Assembly (NCBI GenBank): GCA_958295665.1
Contig: OY282560.1
Coordinates: 96,759,930 to 96,823,929 of the forward strand
DNA: 64,000 bases
Reading direction: 5' to 3'
DNA from: Tipula vernalis
Taxonomy: Eukaryota > Arthropoda > Insecta > Diptera > Tipulidae
Every line of letters begins with the position of its first letter. Position 1 is the first letter of the stretch. This document shows positions 1-10,169 of the stretch, piece after piece. Under the pieces are notes generated by a model that saw only the letters and a program-made list of their open reading frames with translations, ran no database searches and had not been told where the DNA came from. The position numbers were made by a program, and so were the translations under genes.

Positions 1-556
1 AGTGTGACTGCACTGAAACCATAGTTGATTAGACCGTTGGCTGTTTCCAGTGCAGTCAGTGACTTCCTGTTTAAGATGATAACAGATGACCTATAGTCAG
101 CCTTTATCTCTTGGTCTTTAGCTCTTGGTCTGCGGGGGATCCCTTCACCTGATCAGTCAGTTTCACCTGATTTCTGTGACAGCCCGCATCCTGACAAGTC
201 GGAGCAGGTCCTAGATTTTCCGACAGGACTTTCAGGTAGGTGGGGCTAAGGCCCCTTCCACCTTCCTCCAATTGGCGGGCATGATACTGCCATTCTCTTG
301 GGATTTATAAATAACTGCCACAATCAGCTGATCCTTGAGGACCTCGTTAAAAGGCCTCATAGCGGTAGCCTGAGGTTTTGTTCGCTTTGCAACTTTCCTC
401 CTGAGATCTGTTTCTTTTAAGCTGTGAGCCAGCTGAAGGGCCTTCCGACTTTTTCTCAATGACTTTTTTTGCCCAAGCGTGGCTTTTTCTTTATCAGTAC
501 TGTCTCCTGGCGAGATGTTATTGATCTTAACCGGGGCTCTCCAGGCCTTCCTCCAT
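1..556 (-). pseudogene. Non-LTR retrotransposon ORF1 remnant (DUF4780-like), runs off left edge
   Basis: Two minus-strand blocks read like the C-terminal nucleic-acid-binding domain (DUF4780) of insect I/LOA-group ORF1 proteins. The first, about 556-232, has a basic stretch and then 'KDQLIVAVIYKSQENGS' and 'ANWRKVEGAL', the usual start of that domain. The second, about 103-2, reads 'SSVIILNRKSLTALETA' followed by 'GLINYGFSAVT', its usual end. Between them (230-105) the reading frame is broken and most of the roughly 180-aa domain is missing. The order fits one minus-strand ORF1 whose end lies outside the window. It could belong to the same family as the element at 6.6-9.9 kb, which is inference. 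Family assignment rests on recognised motifs, without a profile search. Confidence 0.5.
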
Positions 557-1005
557 GTATTATAGGACCAACTTACTTATGTATGTTTCAACAAATTGAC
601 GGGGCTTCTGGTATCGATTAATGCGGTGATTGCGAAATAATTTCCGAAGAATTGTAGTTCTATCGTTGCGGCGAATTTGTTAAAATTGAAATCTATTAGT
701 CATACAACGGCTGATCGAACTCGTATGCATGCAGTTCGATGACTTATGTCCGCAGGTTGATTACGTGCTTCACAATATCGTTTCGGTGGATTTGGGCATT
801 TTTGAAGCTCGGACATTTTCAGCTTTGAAATAGATGATGGTTTAGAAATATGTTGTTTAACTCGTAATGACAGTTTTGAGGTCGTTTTTAAAGGTGTGTC
901 GAAATCGTGAAACCACGTCTGGCAGATCCCTTTAACCGAAGCGTGGCATAGTGAAGTGTTTCTCTGTCACTCCAATTAGCACCATTTTCCACTTCCGGCG
1001 GCTAC
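556..1005 (-). pseudogene. Ty3/gypsy-like gag and protease remnant
   Basis: Read on the minus strand, 1004-888 gives a gag-like block: 'ENGANWSDRETLHYATLRL' then 'KGSARRGF', resembling the retrotransposon gag signature (W-sD-E ... L-G-A). Further on, about 690-556, is a retropepsin-like segment with 'FAITALIDTRSPVNLL'; the catalytic triad DTG/DSG has become DTR (codons at 607-615). Order and strand (gag before protease) fit a single gag-pol unit. Between the blocks a Cys/His-containing stretch may be a ruined zinc knuckle. Several stops separate the blocks, so nothing is functional. The 3' side joins the DUF4780-like block near 556, so two unrelated relics abut. Strand is opposite to the gypsy integrase at 2.06 kb, so this is probably a different insertion. 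Confidence 0.5.
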
Positions 1006-1963
1006 AAATCATGTTGTTATGCTGATGCTGCATCTGGAACATTATACAACGTTGTACAAATTATGCCTTATGTAATGCAATTAGCTCGAGGTGTTATTGC
1101 AATATTTGGTGCTGAATATCCAACTCGCTCGAAATTTTTGGTTGTGTACAAATATTTTCAACCGTTACCGTATTTGGTATCGCGTTCTGATTGTTAATAT
1201 TTTATTGCGTTCGGAAAATAATGCGAAATCGGCACGTGTTGATTATAAACAGTGAGGTTATGTTTTCTGCTGGGGAAATTGATTCTGGTTCCCAAAATAA
1301 CTGTGTTTTGATGAACAACCGTTGATATTCACGGAACACTACTACCTTTTTATGTATACTGGCTATACTTGTAGTCAACGTAGTTTTGAATAATAACGGT
1401 GTACTCGTATTTTCCAAAAATGGTGAACCATTTCGAACATCATCTGAGCAAATTCCCCACTGTATATCATCATACAACTGATCTCCGAAACTACTGCGAA
1501 CTCCATTGTGAACAGCACAGGGTTGTACATAACCTCTCAAACTGCGTTGGTCGAAATCCATCTCGGGATTCGCGAACAAAACCGCATTCATTCTACCTGC
1601 TTGGAAACTTGATTGTAGTTCGTCAGCTTAACAATGAATAAATTTCCATTGTCAAACTCAGACATTATTTCGGGTAATTTGATTGTAGTAATTTTCATTA
1701 AAATCAAGAATAATTCATGCTTGTAAGAGATTCTTAATTTTGTGTACAAGTTATCACTAGGCTAGTTATATTGGGTCAATTTTAAATAAAATCCAATAAA
1801 TGTTAGTAAAGTTAATTTAAGCCAAATATTGTACCGAGATTTTGTCTGTTATTTCTGACCTTTAGATATGAATATAAATTTAGGCCAATGAGGAATGAGC
1901 TTGGTAGTTGTTTTTACCGTATTCTGGAATTGACCGTATTCCAGAACTTCCTGTAAAACTCAT
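1006..1963. other. Unassigned stretch, no supported gene
   Basis: About 950 bp without a convincing gene. Open frames of 129 codons on the minus strand (1591-1202) and 80 codons on the plus strand (1399-1641) overlap each other and match nothing I recognise. A short + strand reading at about 1005-1190 resembles part of an ionotropic glutamate receptor extracellular domain (see findings). From about 1880 to 1960 the text 'ggccaatgaggaatgagctt' resembles units of the repeat cluster at 5.98-6.48 kb. Confidence 0.4.
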
Positions 1964-2059
1964 TGTAGCGACTCACTCATTTTAAAAAATTCAAATACTC
2001 AAAATATATTCATCACTCGCTCATCGCCACAATATACCAATCATGTATATTGGCGCACA
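1964..2059 (+). repeat. 5' LTR fragment of a gypsy element, fused to integrase
   Basis: Starts TGTAGCGACTCA and is nearly identical over about 95 bp to 2938-3030, which begins directly after the integrase C-terminus of the same element. The two copies are therefore the starts of the 5' and 3' LTRs. At 2059/2060 the LTR text stops after 'ggcgcaca' and the integrase core reading begins, so the rest of the 5' LTR, the primer site, gag, protease, RT and RNase H are missing. Confidence 0.7.
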
Positions 2060-2937
2060 CCCGATCGTCCATTTGAGCATATCCATTTAGACATCGTAGG
2101 ACCTCTTCCGCCATCTAATGGATACTCATATTTACTCAATTGTGTCGATTGTTTCACTCGCTGGCCCGAAGCATACTGCATGACCAATATGTCAGCTGCA
2201 ACCATAGCCAACTCCTTTGTTAACAACTACATATCACGATTCAGCGTACCCCTTAAAATCACAACCGATCAAGGAACGCAATTTGAGTCCAAGTTTTTTT
2301 GTGAGTTAACAAAACTCCTGGGCTGACATCGGATACGGCCAACGGCTTATCATCCACAAGTCAGTGGCATGGTCGAACGCTTCCATCGGCAACTCAAAGC
2401 CGCATTAATAGCTAGAGGAAACACAATTAATTGGAGCTCGGAAGTACCAATCGTACTTCATGGAATCCGAGCTACAGAACTGAACTGGTTTACGGTCAAA
2501 CAATCAAGTTACCCGGTGAGTTCTTTATCGAAAATACCCCTTCACCACTCCCAACTACCGACACAGTCATCGACCAACTGCGACAAACCATGCGCAACCT
2601 TATACCTAAAACACCACGTCAATCCAAACAAGATGACGTATTTGTTCCGAAATCGCTCAGCAACTTCGATTTTATTCTAATAAGAACAAACAAGGTTTGC
2701 ACGGGATTAACTCCTTTCTATGAAAGTCCGTATAAAGGTATACGCAGACTTAAGAAACATTTCATCGTATCGATTAATGGAAATAATTCCATCGTTTCAA
2801 TCGATCGACTTAAACCAGCTTACGTAATACTTAGCAAGCTGAGCAAACATCAAGCCATTGGGTTCATAAAACTGTTCGTATTGCTTTCACTCCTACAATC
2901 ATTCCTAGGGAGGGGGAAATCACTCGCGGTGGAGTCC
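2060..2937 (+). pseudogene. Ty3/gypsy integrase, C-terminal half of pol (CsRn1/Kabuki-like)
   Basis: Encodes the catalytic core and C-terminal domain of a retrotransposon integrase, which joins element cDNA to host DNA. Seen: first Asp in 'HIHLDIVGPLPPSNGY' (about 2090), second Asp in 'KITTDQGTQFESKFF', Glu in 'MVERFHRQLKAAL' (about 2374). The core frame has a TGA at 2324-2326 and shifts frame near 2490. The downstream frame then shows the C-terminal GPY-type segment 'PFYESPYKGIRRLKKHF' and 'VSIDRLKPAY', typical of the CsRn1/Kabuki clade. The reading ends exactly where the 3' LTR begins. The upstream half of pol is deleted. Stop plus frameshift make it a dead remnant. Confidence 0.85.
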
Positions 2938-3030
2938 TGTAGCGACTCACATTTTTAAAATTCAAATACTCAAAATATATTCATCACCCGCTCATCGCCA
3001 CAATATACCAATCATGTATATTGGCGCACA
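2938..3030 (+). repeat. 3' LTR of the gypsy element (start certain, end not)
   Basis: Begins TGTAGCGACTCA directly after the integrase reading and matches 1964-2059. The LTR must extend further right because the shared part is cut only in the upstream copy. I cannot place its end: no clear ACA terminus followed by a copy of the bases preceding 1964 (ctcat) is visible up to about 3450. Confidence 0.6.
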
Positions 3031-5124
3031 TACCACACAATTCATTCATTAAAAACACCCGTACATCAATTCAAGCAAACATTCACACACCACCAACATA
3101 ATACGTGCATTCAAATTCGAATTCATTTTCATGAACACACCTACATTTTTCCATGAACGCACCTGCAACATAATATGTTGGCATCACTGCTTGTAAAACA
3201 AATATAAAAAAACTTTGTAAAAATCCAGGGCCAATTAGAATGTGGAAAGAACGGTCTCGTAAAATTTATCACTCGCTATAACAAAAAACTGTGTGGTGAA
3301 TTATTGATTTTATTGTCTTTGATGCTTCTTCTTATAATAATTACCGAAGGATGTTGTGAATATGAAATCTTTAAGCTAAGATGAACGTCTTATAACACAT
3401 CAATTATAAATATGTTACTATATTGAATTTTAATTGAATGCCTTTCCAAAAAGTAAGAAACATAAAAACTGAAGTTTCTTTTTCTTAATTAATTTAGTTT
3501 TGAAGTAATTAACATTTAATGAATGCAGCATAATTACAAAGTAGTTACAAGCCTGTCAATTTACACACACTACAGTAATTGGGTAATTAATTTATGTTGA
3601 TTTGTTTCCGTCAAAAAACAAACGATTTATCCCCCCCCCCCCTTTCGTTGCTTAAACCGCGCAGATAAGAACAACTTGTTTTAAAAATCATCGCACTTAC
3701 AAAGAAACATATTTCCAACCAAAATTCACTACAATAATTAATGACGATCAAATTTTTAATGATGACGAACATTTTGGATTAAATTATGTCGTCAGATGCC
3801 AGTAAAACGAGTCCAAGGCGAAAAAAAAAGTAAAAACCAAAAATTTACTCATCGCCATCACGTAAAACGAATTAAATTAAATGAACGCATTCCAAGAAAT
3901 TTATATACTTACGGTGAATTTTATTCAAATCGTTTCGTCACGAATTTATACGAATTCATCCCCCCAAAAAAATGATGTTTCACAAAATTTAGGTGACACT
4001 CGACAAAATTTAACTTTAAACACGCATAATTAACATTTAAACATACTACGAATGAAGTAACACCTTAACCTTCCATTTCCTTGTCTTGTCTTGTCTTGTC
4101 TTTTTTTTTTTATAAGATATATTCATCGACTTATAATTCACAAGGTCGGTGTTAAACTTTTTAAAAACTTTCGTGAGACAAAATAATTTTCAGATTTTTT
4201 ACCAAAAAAAAGCCAAAATAAATTATCAAACACTAAAATCGTGAAGTCCGGATTAATTAAAGTTTTTGTGTTTTTGTTTTTTAGTTGTTAGAATTTTATT
4301 GAAGATGACACTTAAAATGGGTCGAAGTTACTATAAATCTTATTCGTATAGGTCGTCGCCTGAACTCTATATAAACACCTAATTTTCGCACAATCATCTT
4401 ATGTATTTTGTTCCGTCTCCTTGTGATGTATTTACGAGTACATTACCTAAGAGATTTTTTATATTTTGACTTTGTACGATGACCTTTCTGCGTATATATT
4501 ATGCGGCCCAAACACGGAAAGTTGTGTTACGTTTTGTTTTGATTTACATTTTGAAAGTATGACCATGGTATTAATTATAATGATGACATTGTGTAGGATT
4601 GATATAAACAAATACACAGAGGGGTGATAATTAAGTATTTTTGCCTCCACCGGCTGACTCAAATATTGGAATTTTATATAAAATATGTTCAGAAGAGATT
4701 CGTAGAAATTTTTTTTTTTTAGAAATTTTTCATTTATAAAATCAGATACGAATTTTATACGAGACATAACTTAAGAATGAAATATTTCTCTTTCTTTGTC
4801 TGAAGGCCACACATTACTACTATATGAGTAAGCTTTTCATTACACACGTACGTACTTAAGTTTTTTATTTTGTTTATTTCGTAATTTTTTTTTTTTTTTT
4901 TTAAATATGAAAATATTTATTTTTATACATTTTTGTCCCCCCTGAGCATTAAAAAGCATAAATAATTTTGAGAAAGTGCGACAATTTAATTTGAAAAAAT
5001 TACTTCTATGTGAATGATTTGGGTCAATAATGTACATTTACATAGGCTGAATCATTTATAACATACTATAGGTTTATAATCAATTGATTTTGTCGGTTTG
5101 TTGAAAAATATATTAACTGTTCAG
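3031..5124. other. AT-rich non-coding stretch with simple repeats
   Basis: No gene seen. It probably includes the rest of the 3' LTR at its left end. Simple-sequence runs: a C12 tract at 3631-3642, about four TTGTC units at 4080-4100 followed by a T run, and A/T runs near 4710 and 4890. The open frames here (for example 4459-4767, minus) have biased composition and no recognisable domain. Confidence 0.6.
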
Positions 5125-5760
5125 GGCAATCCCAATATTTTCGATTTGGTAAATCAGAAAAATAAAGAGGCAAATCCCTCATAACATATCTACTGAAAAA
5201 AAACTAGAAATATCATTCCCCCATCCCAAAGAGTTATCCCAATGTATTACTCTGCAAAAATGAGAAGCCTCCATGAGTTCTTTATGTTGGTAGTTTGGTT
5301 TCGTACTGAAAAGTTGGTCTACTAATCAGGCAGCTACGACCAAACTACAAAAAAATTCACTCTAGCCACTTACATTAAGTATCTGGCCAGAACGTACTGA
5401 CATAGCGAATTATTATTCACTACATCAAAAATCAAAAAGCCATGGAGAAATCTCATTTGTGTGTGTATTATTCCCACACGAATTAGTTATTATGAATTTA
5501 ATTTGTCTGTCTGTAATCTCTGGCTAGAGTGGAGTTTTTTGTAGTTTGGTCGTAGCTGCTTGATGAGTAGGCCAACTTTTCAGTACGAAACCAAACTATC
5601 AACATAAAGAACTCATGGAGGGAGCAGCTTTTTGCAGAGTAATACATTGGTATAACTAAAAATATGAGAATTTGGCGAATAGAAAATAATTGTTTTTTAC
5701 AGCACAAGGACCAACGTTTTGTAAATATATTTTGGTGAAAAAAAACTTTTCTCTACGTTT
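5125..5760. repeat. Dispersed repeat present as an inverted pair
   Basis: Left arm 5125-5480 and right arm 5519-5760 are diverged inverted copies. For example 'tagtttggtttcgtactga' at about 5290 faces its reverse complement near 5580, and 'cactctagcca' at 5350 faces 'tggctagagtg' at 5521. A third copy in the same orientation as the left arm lies at 52885-53240. No coding capacity is seen. A non-autonomous mobile element (MITE or foldback type) is the simplest explanation. Termini and target duplications are not resolved. Confidence 0.65.
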
Positions 5761-5984
5761 TGAAGATCCCTGAGTCCGAAAAATTAAACAGGGTTTCGCA
5801 AAACGGGATCCCGGTTTTGTCTCAAAAGTGTAACGGCCTAATTGGGGATTGGCTCGGTTTAGGGGCCTAATTGGGGATTGTCTCTTATTTCCGATTGTCC
5901 CTTACAATCGAATTTAGAAAATTTGAATGTCTGGTATAGAAGTTTATCCGTCAATAGCATTTTTTAGTCAATGTTAGGCCAGTT

Positions 5985-6480
5985 AGGAATGAACTCAGTG
6001 AATTATTGTCCGATTGTGTGAATTTTAAAATGATTATTACATCAAGTTCTGGTTTCTGGAAAACGGCAAATTTAGAAGGAACTTGGTGATTTCTTTACCG
6101 GTTATGATTAAATTCAGCAAGGACGATCAAAATGGGGTTGTTAGATGAACTTTACATGAAGTTCTGGAATATGGCCAATTAGGAAGGAACTTGACGTTTT
6201 GTTAACCGATTTTGATGAAATTCTGCATGCATGACAGCAATGGGGTTCTAAACTATTTCTACTCGAACTTCTGAAATAAGGCTAATTGGGAAAGAACTCG
6301 GTTCGTATTTATCTAATTTCATCATAATCGGTTGAAAATTAACCGAGTTTCTTCCTAATTGGCCAAATTTCAGAATTTTTTCTAATTATCATTTTAGAGT
6401 CCCGTTTTCATCGCACAAATCGGATTTCATCATAATAGGTTACTAAACAGCTATGTTCCTACCTAATTGACCATTATGGC
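5985..6480. repeat. Diverged tandem and inverted repeat cluster
   Basis: Units carrying 'aattaggaaggaact' or close variants recur at about 5992, 6068, 6178 and 6283 (spacing about 76-110 bp), then appear reverse-complemented from about 6330 ('gtttcttcctaattggcc') and again near 6455. The cluster is a short tandem array that turns into an inverted array. Similar text occurs at about 1880-1950. Confidence 0.55.
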
Positions 6481-6583
6481 CAGAATACATTTTATTAGAA
6501 GACACAAGATGAGCGCCTTGGGTGCTTTTGTTAAAAGTTATGCCATATTGTCTTTCATTTAAATAATTTATTTTAGTTAAATA

Positions 6584-6602
6584 TTAGGTTAGGTTAGGTT
6601 AG
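6584..6602 (-). repeat. TTAGG-type 3' terminal repeats of the LOA/I-group element
   Basis: On the + strand the text reads ttagg three to four times and runs directly into the element's 3' UTR. As the element is on the minus strand, its RNA end would be CCTAA repeats. Short tandem repeats at the 3' end are normal for I-group elements. This is best read as the element's tail and not as a telomere relic. Confidence 0.6.
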
Positions 6603-6669
6603 AGTGGCTGCTATCGCACACTTAGGCCAATAGTGGCCCATTGTGATACCACAGGATCTTATCTCCCCT

Positions 6670-7459
6670 TTACCCCTCAAACCATCCAGTGCTACTTATG
6701 TAGCGTAAAATATCTCGCACTCCGCAGTTCGCGAGTTCCGAAAGGCTGTCCATACCGTACACACCCAAGTATTTATGTCTTCTGTATGATAGTGCCGGAC
6801 ACGAGCATAGGAAGTGATCTAAAGTCTCTTCCTCCTCCTCGTCCATGCAACTTCTAGAAAAGTCATTTGTCTGTAGACCCAGCCTTCTCGCGTGTTCCCC
6901 AAAAAGGCACTGTCCTGTCAGTATCCCTAAGACCAATCCTAACTCTCGTCTTCCCAGGGATATCAGTGCCTTGGAGCGCCGCAAGTTCAGTTTTGGCCAA
7001 ACCTGTTTTGCTACCCTGCACGTGAGAGTGTTAGTCCATCTCTCATTTGTCAAGGCGATTGCCTTTCTACCGAGCACCAATTTGAGCGCTGCTATAGGCC
7101 TCCCCAGAGCTGCCCTTTCCGTCTGCATCTGGAGAGTCGTACCGTACCTAGCTAGTTCGTCCGCCCTGCAGTTCTCCGTGATGTCCGAGTGACCAGGGAC
7201 CCAGATTATCTGGATACTGACTCGCTCATCTCATTAAGAGATGATCGGCAATCCAGCGCCACCCGTGACCTCAGACAAACCGCCTCTAGTGACCTGACCG
7301 CCGCCTGACTGTCCACATAAATTGCGATATCTCTTACTGATTCCACATTATGCTTCAACCAAGTCACGAGTTTCCCGATGGCCACCACTTCACCTTGGTA
7401 CAAGCTGCAGTAGTCAGGAAGACGAACAGAAATATTAACATTAAGCTTCTCACAGAAGA
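6670..7459 (-). pseudogene. RNase H and C-terminal Cys/His region of the LOA/I-group element
   Basis: RNase H removes template RNA from the hybrid. Seen on the minus strand: 'YQGEVVAIGKLVTWLKHN' (Glu motif), 'DIAIYVDSQAAVRSLEAV' (Asp motif) in the frame ending near 7206, and 'VPGHSDITENCRADELAR' (His and final Asp) at about 7200-7140 in a different frame. The last part, 7128-6670, continues with 'LGLVLGILTGQCLFGEHARR' and 'EEEEETLDHFLCSCPAL', the usual C-terminal Cys/His tail of I/LOA-group ORF2. At least one frameshift separates the RNase H start from its end. An acidic Asp-Glu run just before the Cys motif is coded by a 'tcc/ctc' repeat. Confidence 0.82.
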
Positions 7460-8877
7460 CTTACCATCTAGCTTAGAGCCGTCCTTTATCGAAGCACAAG
7501 GTGGTATAACATAATCTAGATTCACCAGTTCATCCCTTAGTGATCCAACTATCGTCGAGTGCCCCACCTGCAGACACTTCCACTGAGAGACAGCCGTAAG
7601 TCGCATAGCTGGGCACCACACGCCCACTCCGTACATAAGTACAGGTCTCACTACGGCAGCGTACAGCCAGTGTACCAGCTCCGGTTTCAAACCCCATCTC
7701 TTACCTATGGCGTTCCTGCACGAGTAAATGTCTACAGTGGCCTTATTTACCGTCTCTAACGTGTTAGGCATCCAGCTGAGTTTACTGTCCAAGATTATGC
7801 CCAAGAATCTCGCTCTATCAGAAAAAGTCAGTCTAGTGCCGTTTATCGTAGGCGGGAAAACTACCAGAATTTTATACTTCCTGGTAAAAAGTACAAGCTC
7901 TGTCTTGGACGGGTTGATCCCTAATCCACATTTACTGGCCCATTTGGTAACGATCAATAGTGCGTTCTGCATAACATCTCTAATCGTGTCCAAATATTTA
8001 CCTGATACCGCTATCGCTACATCATCTGCGTACCCTACAACCAATACCCACTCTCTCTCCAGTTCCAACGGCAATTCGTTAATCAGTATACTCCAGAGAG
8101 AAGGAGACAATACTCCCTGCGGGGTTCCTCTAACCACCCGCCTTCTAATTGTGGACTCCCCCAGTTCTGAGGTAATAACCCTGCTTAACAGCATATGATT
8201 AAACAACCTACTTATAGAGTAATACACCTTCAAAGCTGGCAATCCCTCCATGATCGCCTCCGTCCTTACGTTATTAAAGGCACCTTCAATATCGAGGAAT
8301 GAGACCATAGAGAACTCCTGCGAGTAAATTGACTTCTCAATTGTGCGTACCAAAGCGTGCAAGGCTATGTCCACCGACCTCCCTTTACAGTACGCATGCT
8401 GTTACATTGCCCAATTGCTGGGTTCAATTTTTGATCGTATAAATACATCCACCATCCTTTCCAATGTTTTCAGCAGAAAGGATGATAGAGTTATAGGCCT
8501 CAGGTCCTTCAGATAAGCATGCGAGCTTTTCCCCATTTTCGGAATGAAGACCACCTTGACTTCCGTCCATTTCCTAGGAATATAAACAACTTTCAGATAT
8601 CCTCTGAAGATCATCTCCAGCCGGAGAAGGATGACTGAAAAGTTCCTCTGGATCTCCGCTGGTATAATCCTATCTGGGCCAGCCGATTTATAAGCCTTAA
8701 GCCCGTTCATTGCCTATGCGGTCCGTTCCCTATCCACGATGCCCTTCATTTCTATTGAAGGCATTTCTCGATGAGCCTCCGGCTCCGTCGAGTCATCGAG
8801 GCTTCCCGGAAAGTGTGTATTTATTAGAAGCTCCAGAGATTCCATACTAGAAGCTGTCCATGACCCATCCGGCCTAA
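7460..8877 (-). pseudogene. Reverse transcriptase domain of the LOA/I-group element
   Basis: Group II-intron-like non-LTR RT. Motifs in order on the minus strand: 'AYKSAGPDRIIPAEI', 'LKDLRPITLSSFLLKTLERM', 'QHAYCKGRSVDIALHAL', 'SMVSFLDIEGAFNNV', 'GTPQGVLSPSLWSILI', 'VVGYADDVAIAV' (catalytic YADD, codons at 8021-8032), then 'KCGLGINPSKTELVLFTRK'. Two in-frame stops are visible: TAG at 8714-8716 before the finger region, and TAA at 8402-8404 immediately before 'QHAY'. Apart from these, one long frame holds the whole domain, so inactivation is fairly recent compared with the other relics here. It primes from the nick made by the endonuclease. Confidence 0.88.
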
Positions 8878-9132
8878 TTAAAAACTAGGACTGGTTGGGT
8901 TGGTAGAAAGAATATTCCTAAGGCGGGAAGTCTCAGATACCTCTTCCATTTTACCACAGAAGAATCTCCAGGACCGTCTTTGTGTCTTCCTCAACTCTCT
9001 TTTATAATTCTTCAGGTCCTCCTTATATGAGTCCCAATGCCGAGCTTCCCTGGTATTCTTGGCCCTATTAAAGGCTACCCTACAAGCCTTCCGATAGGTC
9101 TCCAACCCAGTGGACCACCATGTCGGCTTCTA
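8878..9132 (-). pseudogene. Linker between endonuclease and RT of the LOA/I-group element
   Basis: Basic, helical-looking segment 'KACRVAFNRAKNTREARHW' then 'YKRELRKTQRRSWRFFC', typical of the region between endonuclease and RT in this group. It is in the same frame as the endonuclease, separated from it by one TAG (9130-9132). It ends at a TAA near 8878 where the continuation 'FLIRPDGSWTASS' lies in another frame, so a 1-nt shift sits near 8880. Confidence 0.7.
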
Positions 9133-9945
9133 TTTGCCCCTAGGTTTTATCAGGGGGCACGCAGCATTAAATGAAAGATTGCATGCCTTAGTGACAATAT
9201 CAGCCATGCAATCCAGTTCTTCTACTGTCGCCGGAATTTCTGAAACCTTCAGCGGTAATACCTGCTCTAACATCTCCCCATATTTGTTCCTGTTTGTTCT
9301 TCTAGGATTCCTGAAGGCTTTCCGGATAACAGGATTGACGTTGAGGTTATATATTACTAACCGGTGATCAGAGAATGAGAGCTCATTTTCCACTCTCCAT
9401 CCCCTGATCCTATGAAAAATAGTATCTGATGCAAATGTCACATCCAAGACCTTCTGTCGATTTTTGACAATAAATGTTGGTTCTCGCCCAATATTGCAAA
9501 CTAAAAGATTAGTATTTAATAAGTATTCAAAGAATAACTCACTCCTTTCATTAATGTCTGTGCTTCCCCAGATTGTGTGATGCGCGATTGCATCACATCC
9601 AAGTATGCCACCTACCTTTCTTTGACCTGCTTCCCGGATCAGTTCCCCCAGGTTATCCGGTGGAACCTCCTTCTCCCGATCCATATAGCCTGAGGCTAGC
9701 CATAATTTTTCACAGTCAATTTCAACGCTCGCCGCGGTAACATCCCCACTACTAAATTGAGGAAGAAGAAAAATATTCAGATTATTTTTCGCCAAAATAC
9801 ATGATCTGATCTTCTCAGAGTTGCCTGAGTATAATAATTTATACCCTTTCGTTCTGAGGCCACAGATCCTGTTATTGTTAATCTAAGGTTCTTGGATTAG
9901 CACCAAGTCCTCACCTGACTTAGTCAGTCTGAAAACGAGAGCTAC
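9130..9945 (-). pseudogene. APE-type endonuclease domain of the LOA/I-group element
   Basis: Apurinic-like endonuclease that nicks target DNA to prime reverse transcription. On the minus strand the N-terminal motif 'EDLVLIQEP' appears at about 9910-9885, followed by a stop where Trp is normal. Next come 'GILGCDAIAHHTIWGS' (the Asp-Ala-His catalytic block), 'KVLDVTFASD' and 'SFSDHRLVIYNL' (the terminal SDH motif). The open frame 9795-9130 ends in a TAG at 9130-9132 inside the linker, before 'KPTWWSTGLETY'. Catalytic residues look conserved in the surviving part, but stops at both ends inactivate it. Confidence 0.85.
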
Positions 9946-10169
9946 AAAAACAATAAAACTGGTATATTCCTATTATGAAATCAATAATTTTGATGTCGAT
10001 GTTTTGAAGGTCTCTCAACCAAACAAAAAACGTTCGTACACGGTCGGTACGACCGAAGAAATAGGAAGCTTGTGGAAGCTGTACGTCGAAATGATTGGAT
10101 ACCTACCTGCCAAACGAATTGATCCAAAACCATCTGTCTTTGCAAATATTTTCCAATTTTTCATTTATG

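Larger units (their letters stand above)
6584..9945 (-). mobile_element. LOA/I-group non-LTR retrotransposon, 5'-truncated, decayed
   Basis: One minus-strand ORF2 region in the order endonuclease (9945-9130), linker (9130-8878), reverse transcriptase (about 8877-7460), RNase H (about 7450-7130) and C-terminal Cys/His region (7128-6670), followed by a short 3' UTR ending in TTAGG-type repeats at 6584-6602 as read on + strand. This EN-RT-RNase H order is that of the I superfamily, with LOA-like wording of the motifs. The 5' end is lost just upstream of the endonuclease start; no ORF1 is attached. There are at least three in-frame stops and several frameshifts. The DUF4780-like ORF1 relic at 1-556 could come from a related copy. 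Confidence 0.85.

Noticed and set aside
1202..1641. Overlapping 129-codon (minus) and 80-codon (plus) frames
   Set aside because: No recognisable motif in either frame, and they overlap on opposite strands. Not supported as genes.
6584..6602. Interstitial telomere (TTAGG)n
   Set aside because: Only three to four units, directly attached to the 3' UTR of a non-LTR element of a group known for short 3' tandem repeats.
7559..8198. Plus-strand 66- and 156-codon frames within the LOA/I-group RT
   Set aside because: Antisense shadows of the reverse transcriptase.
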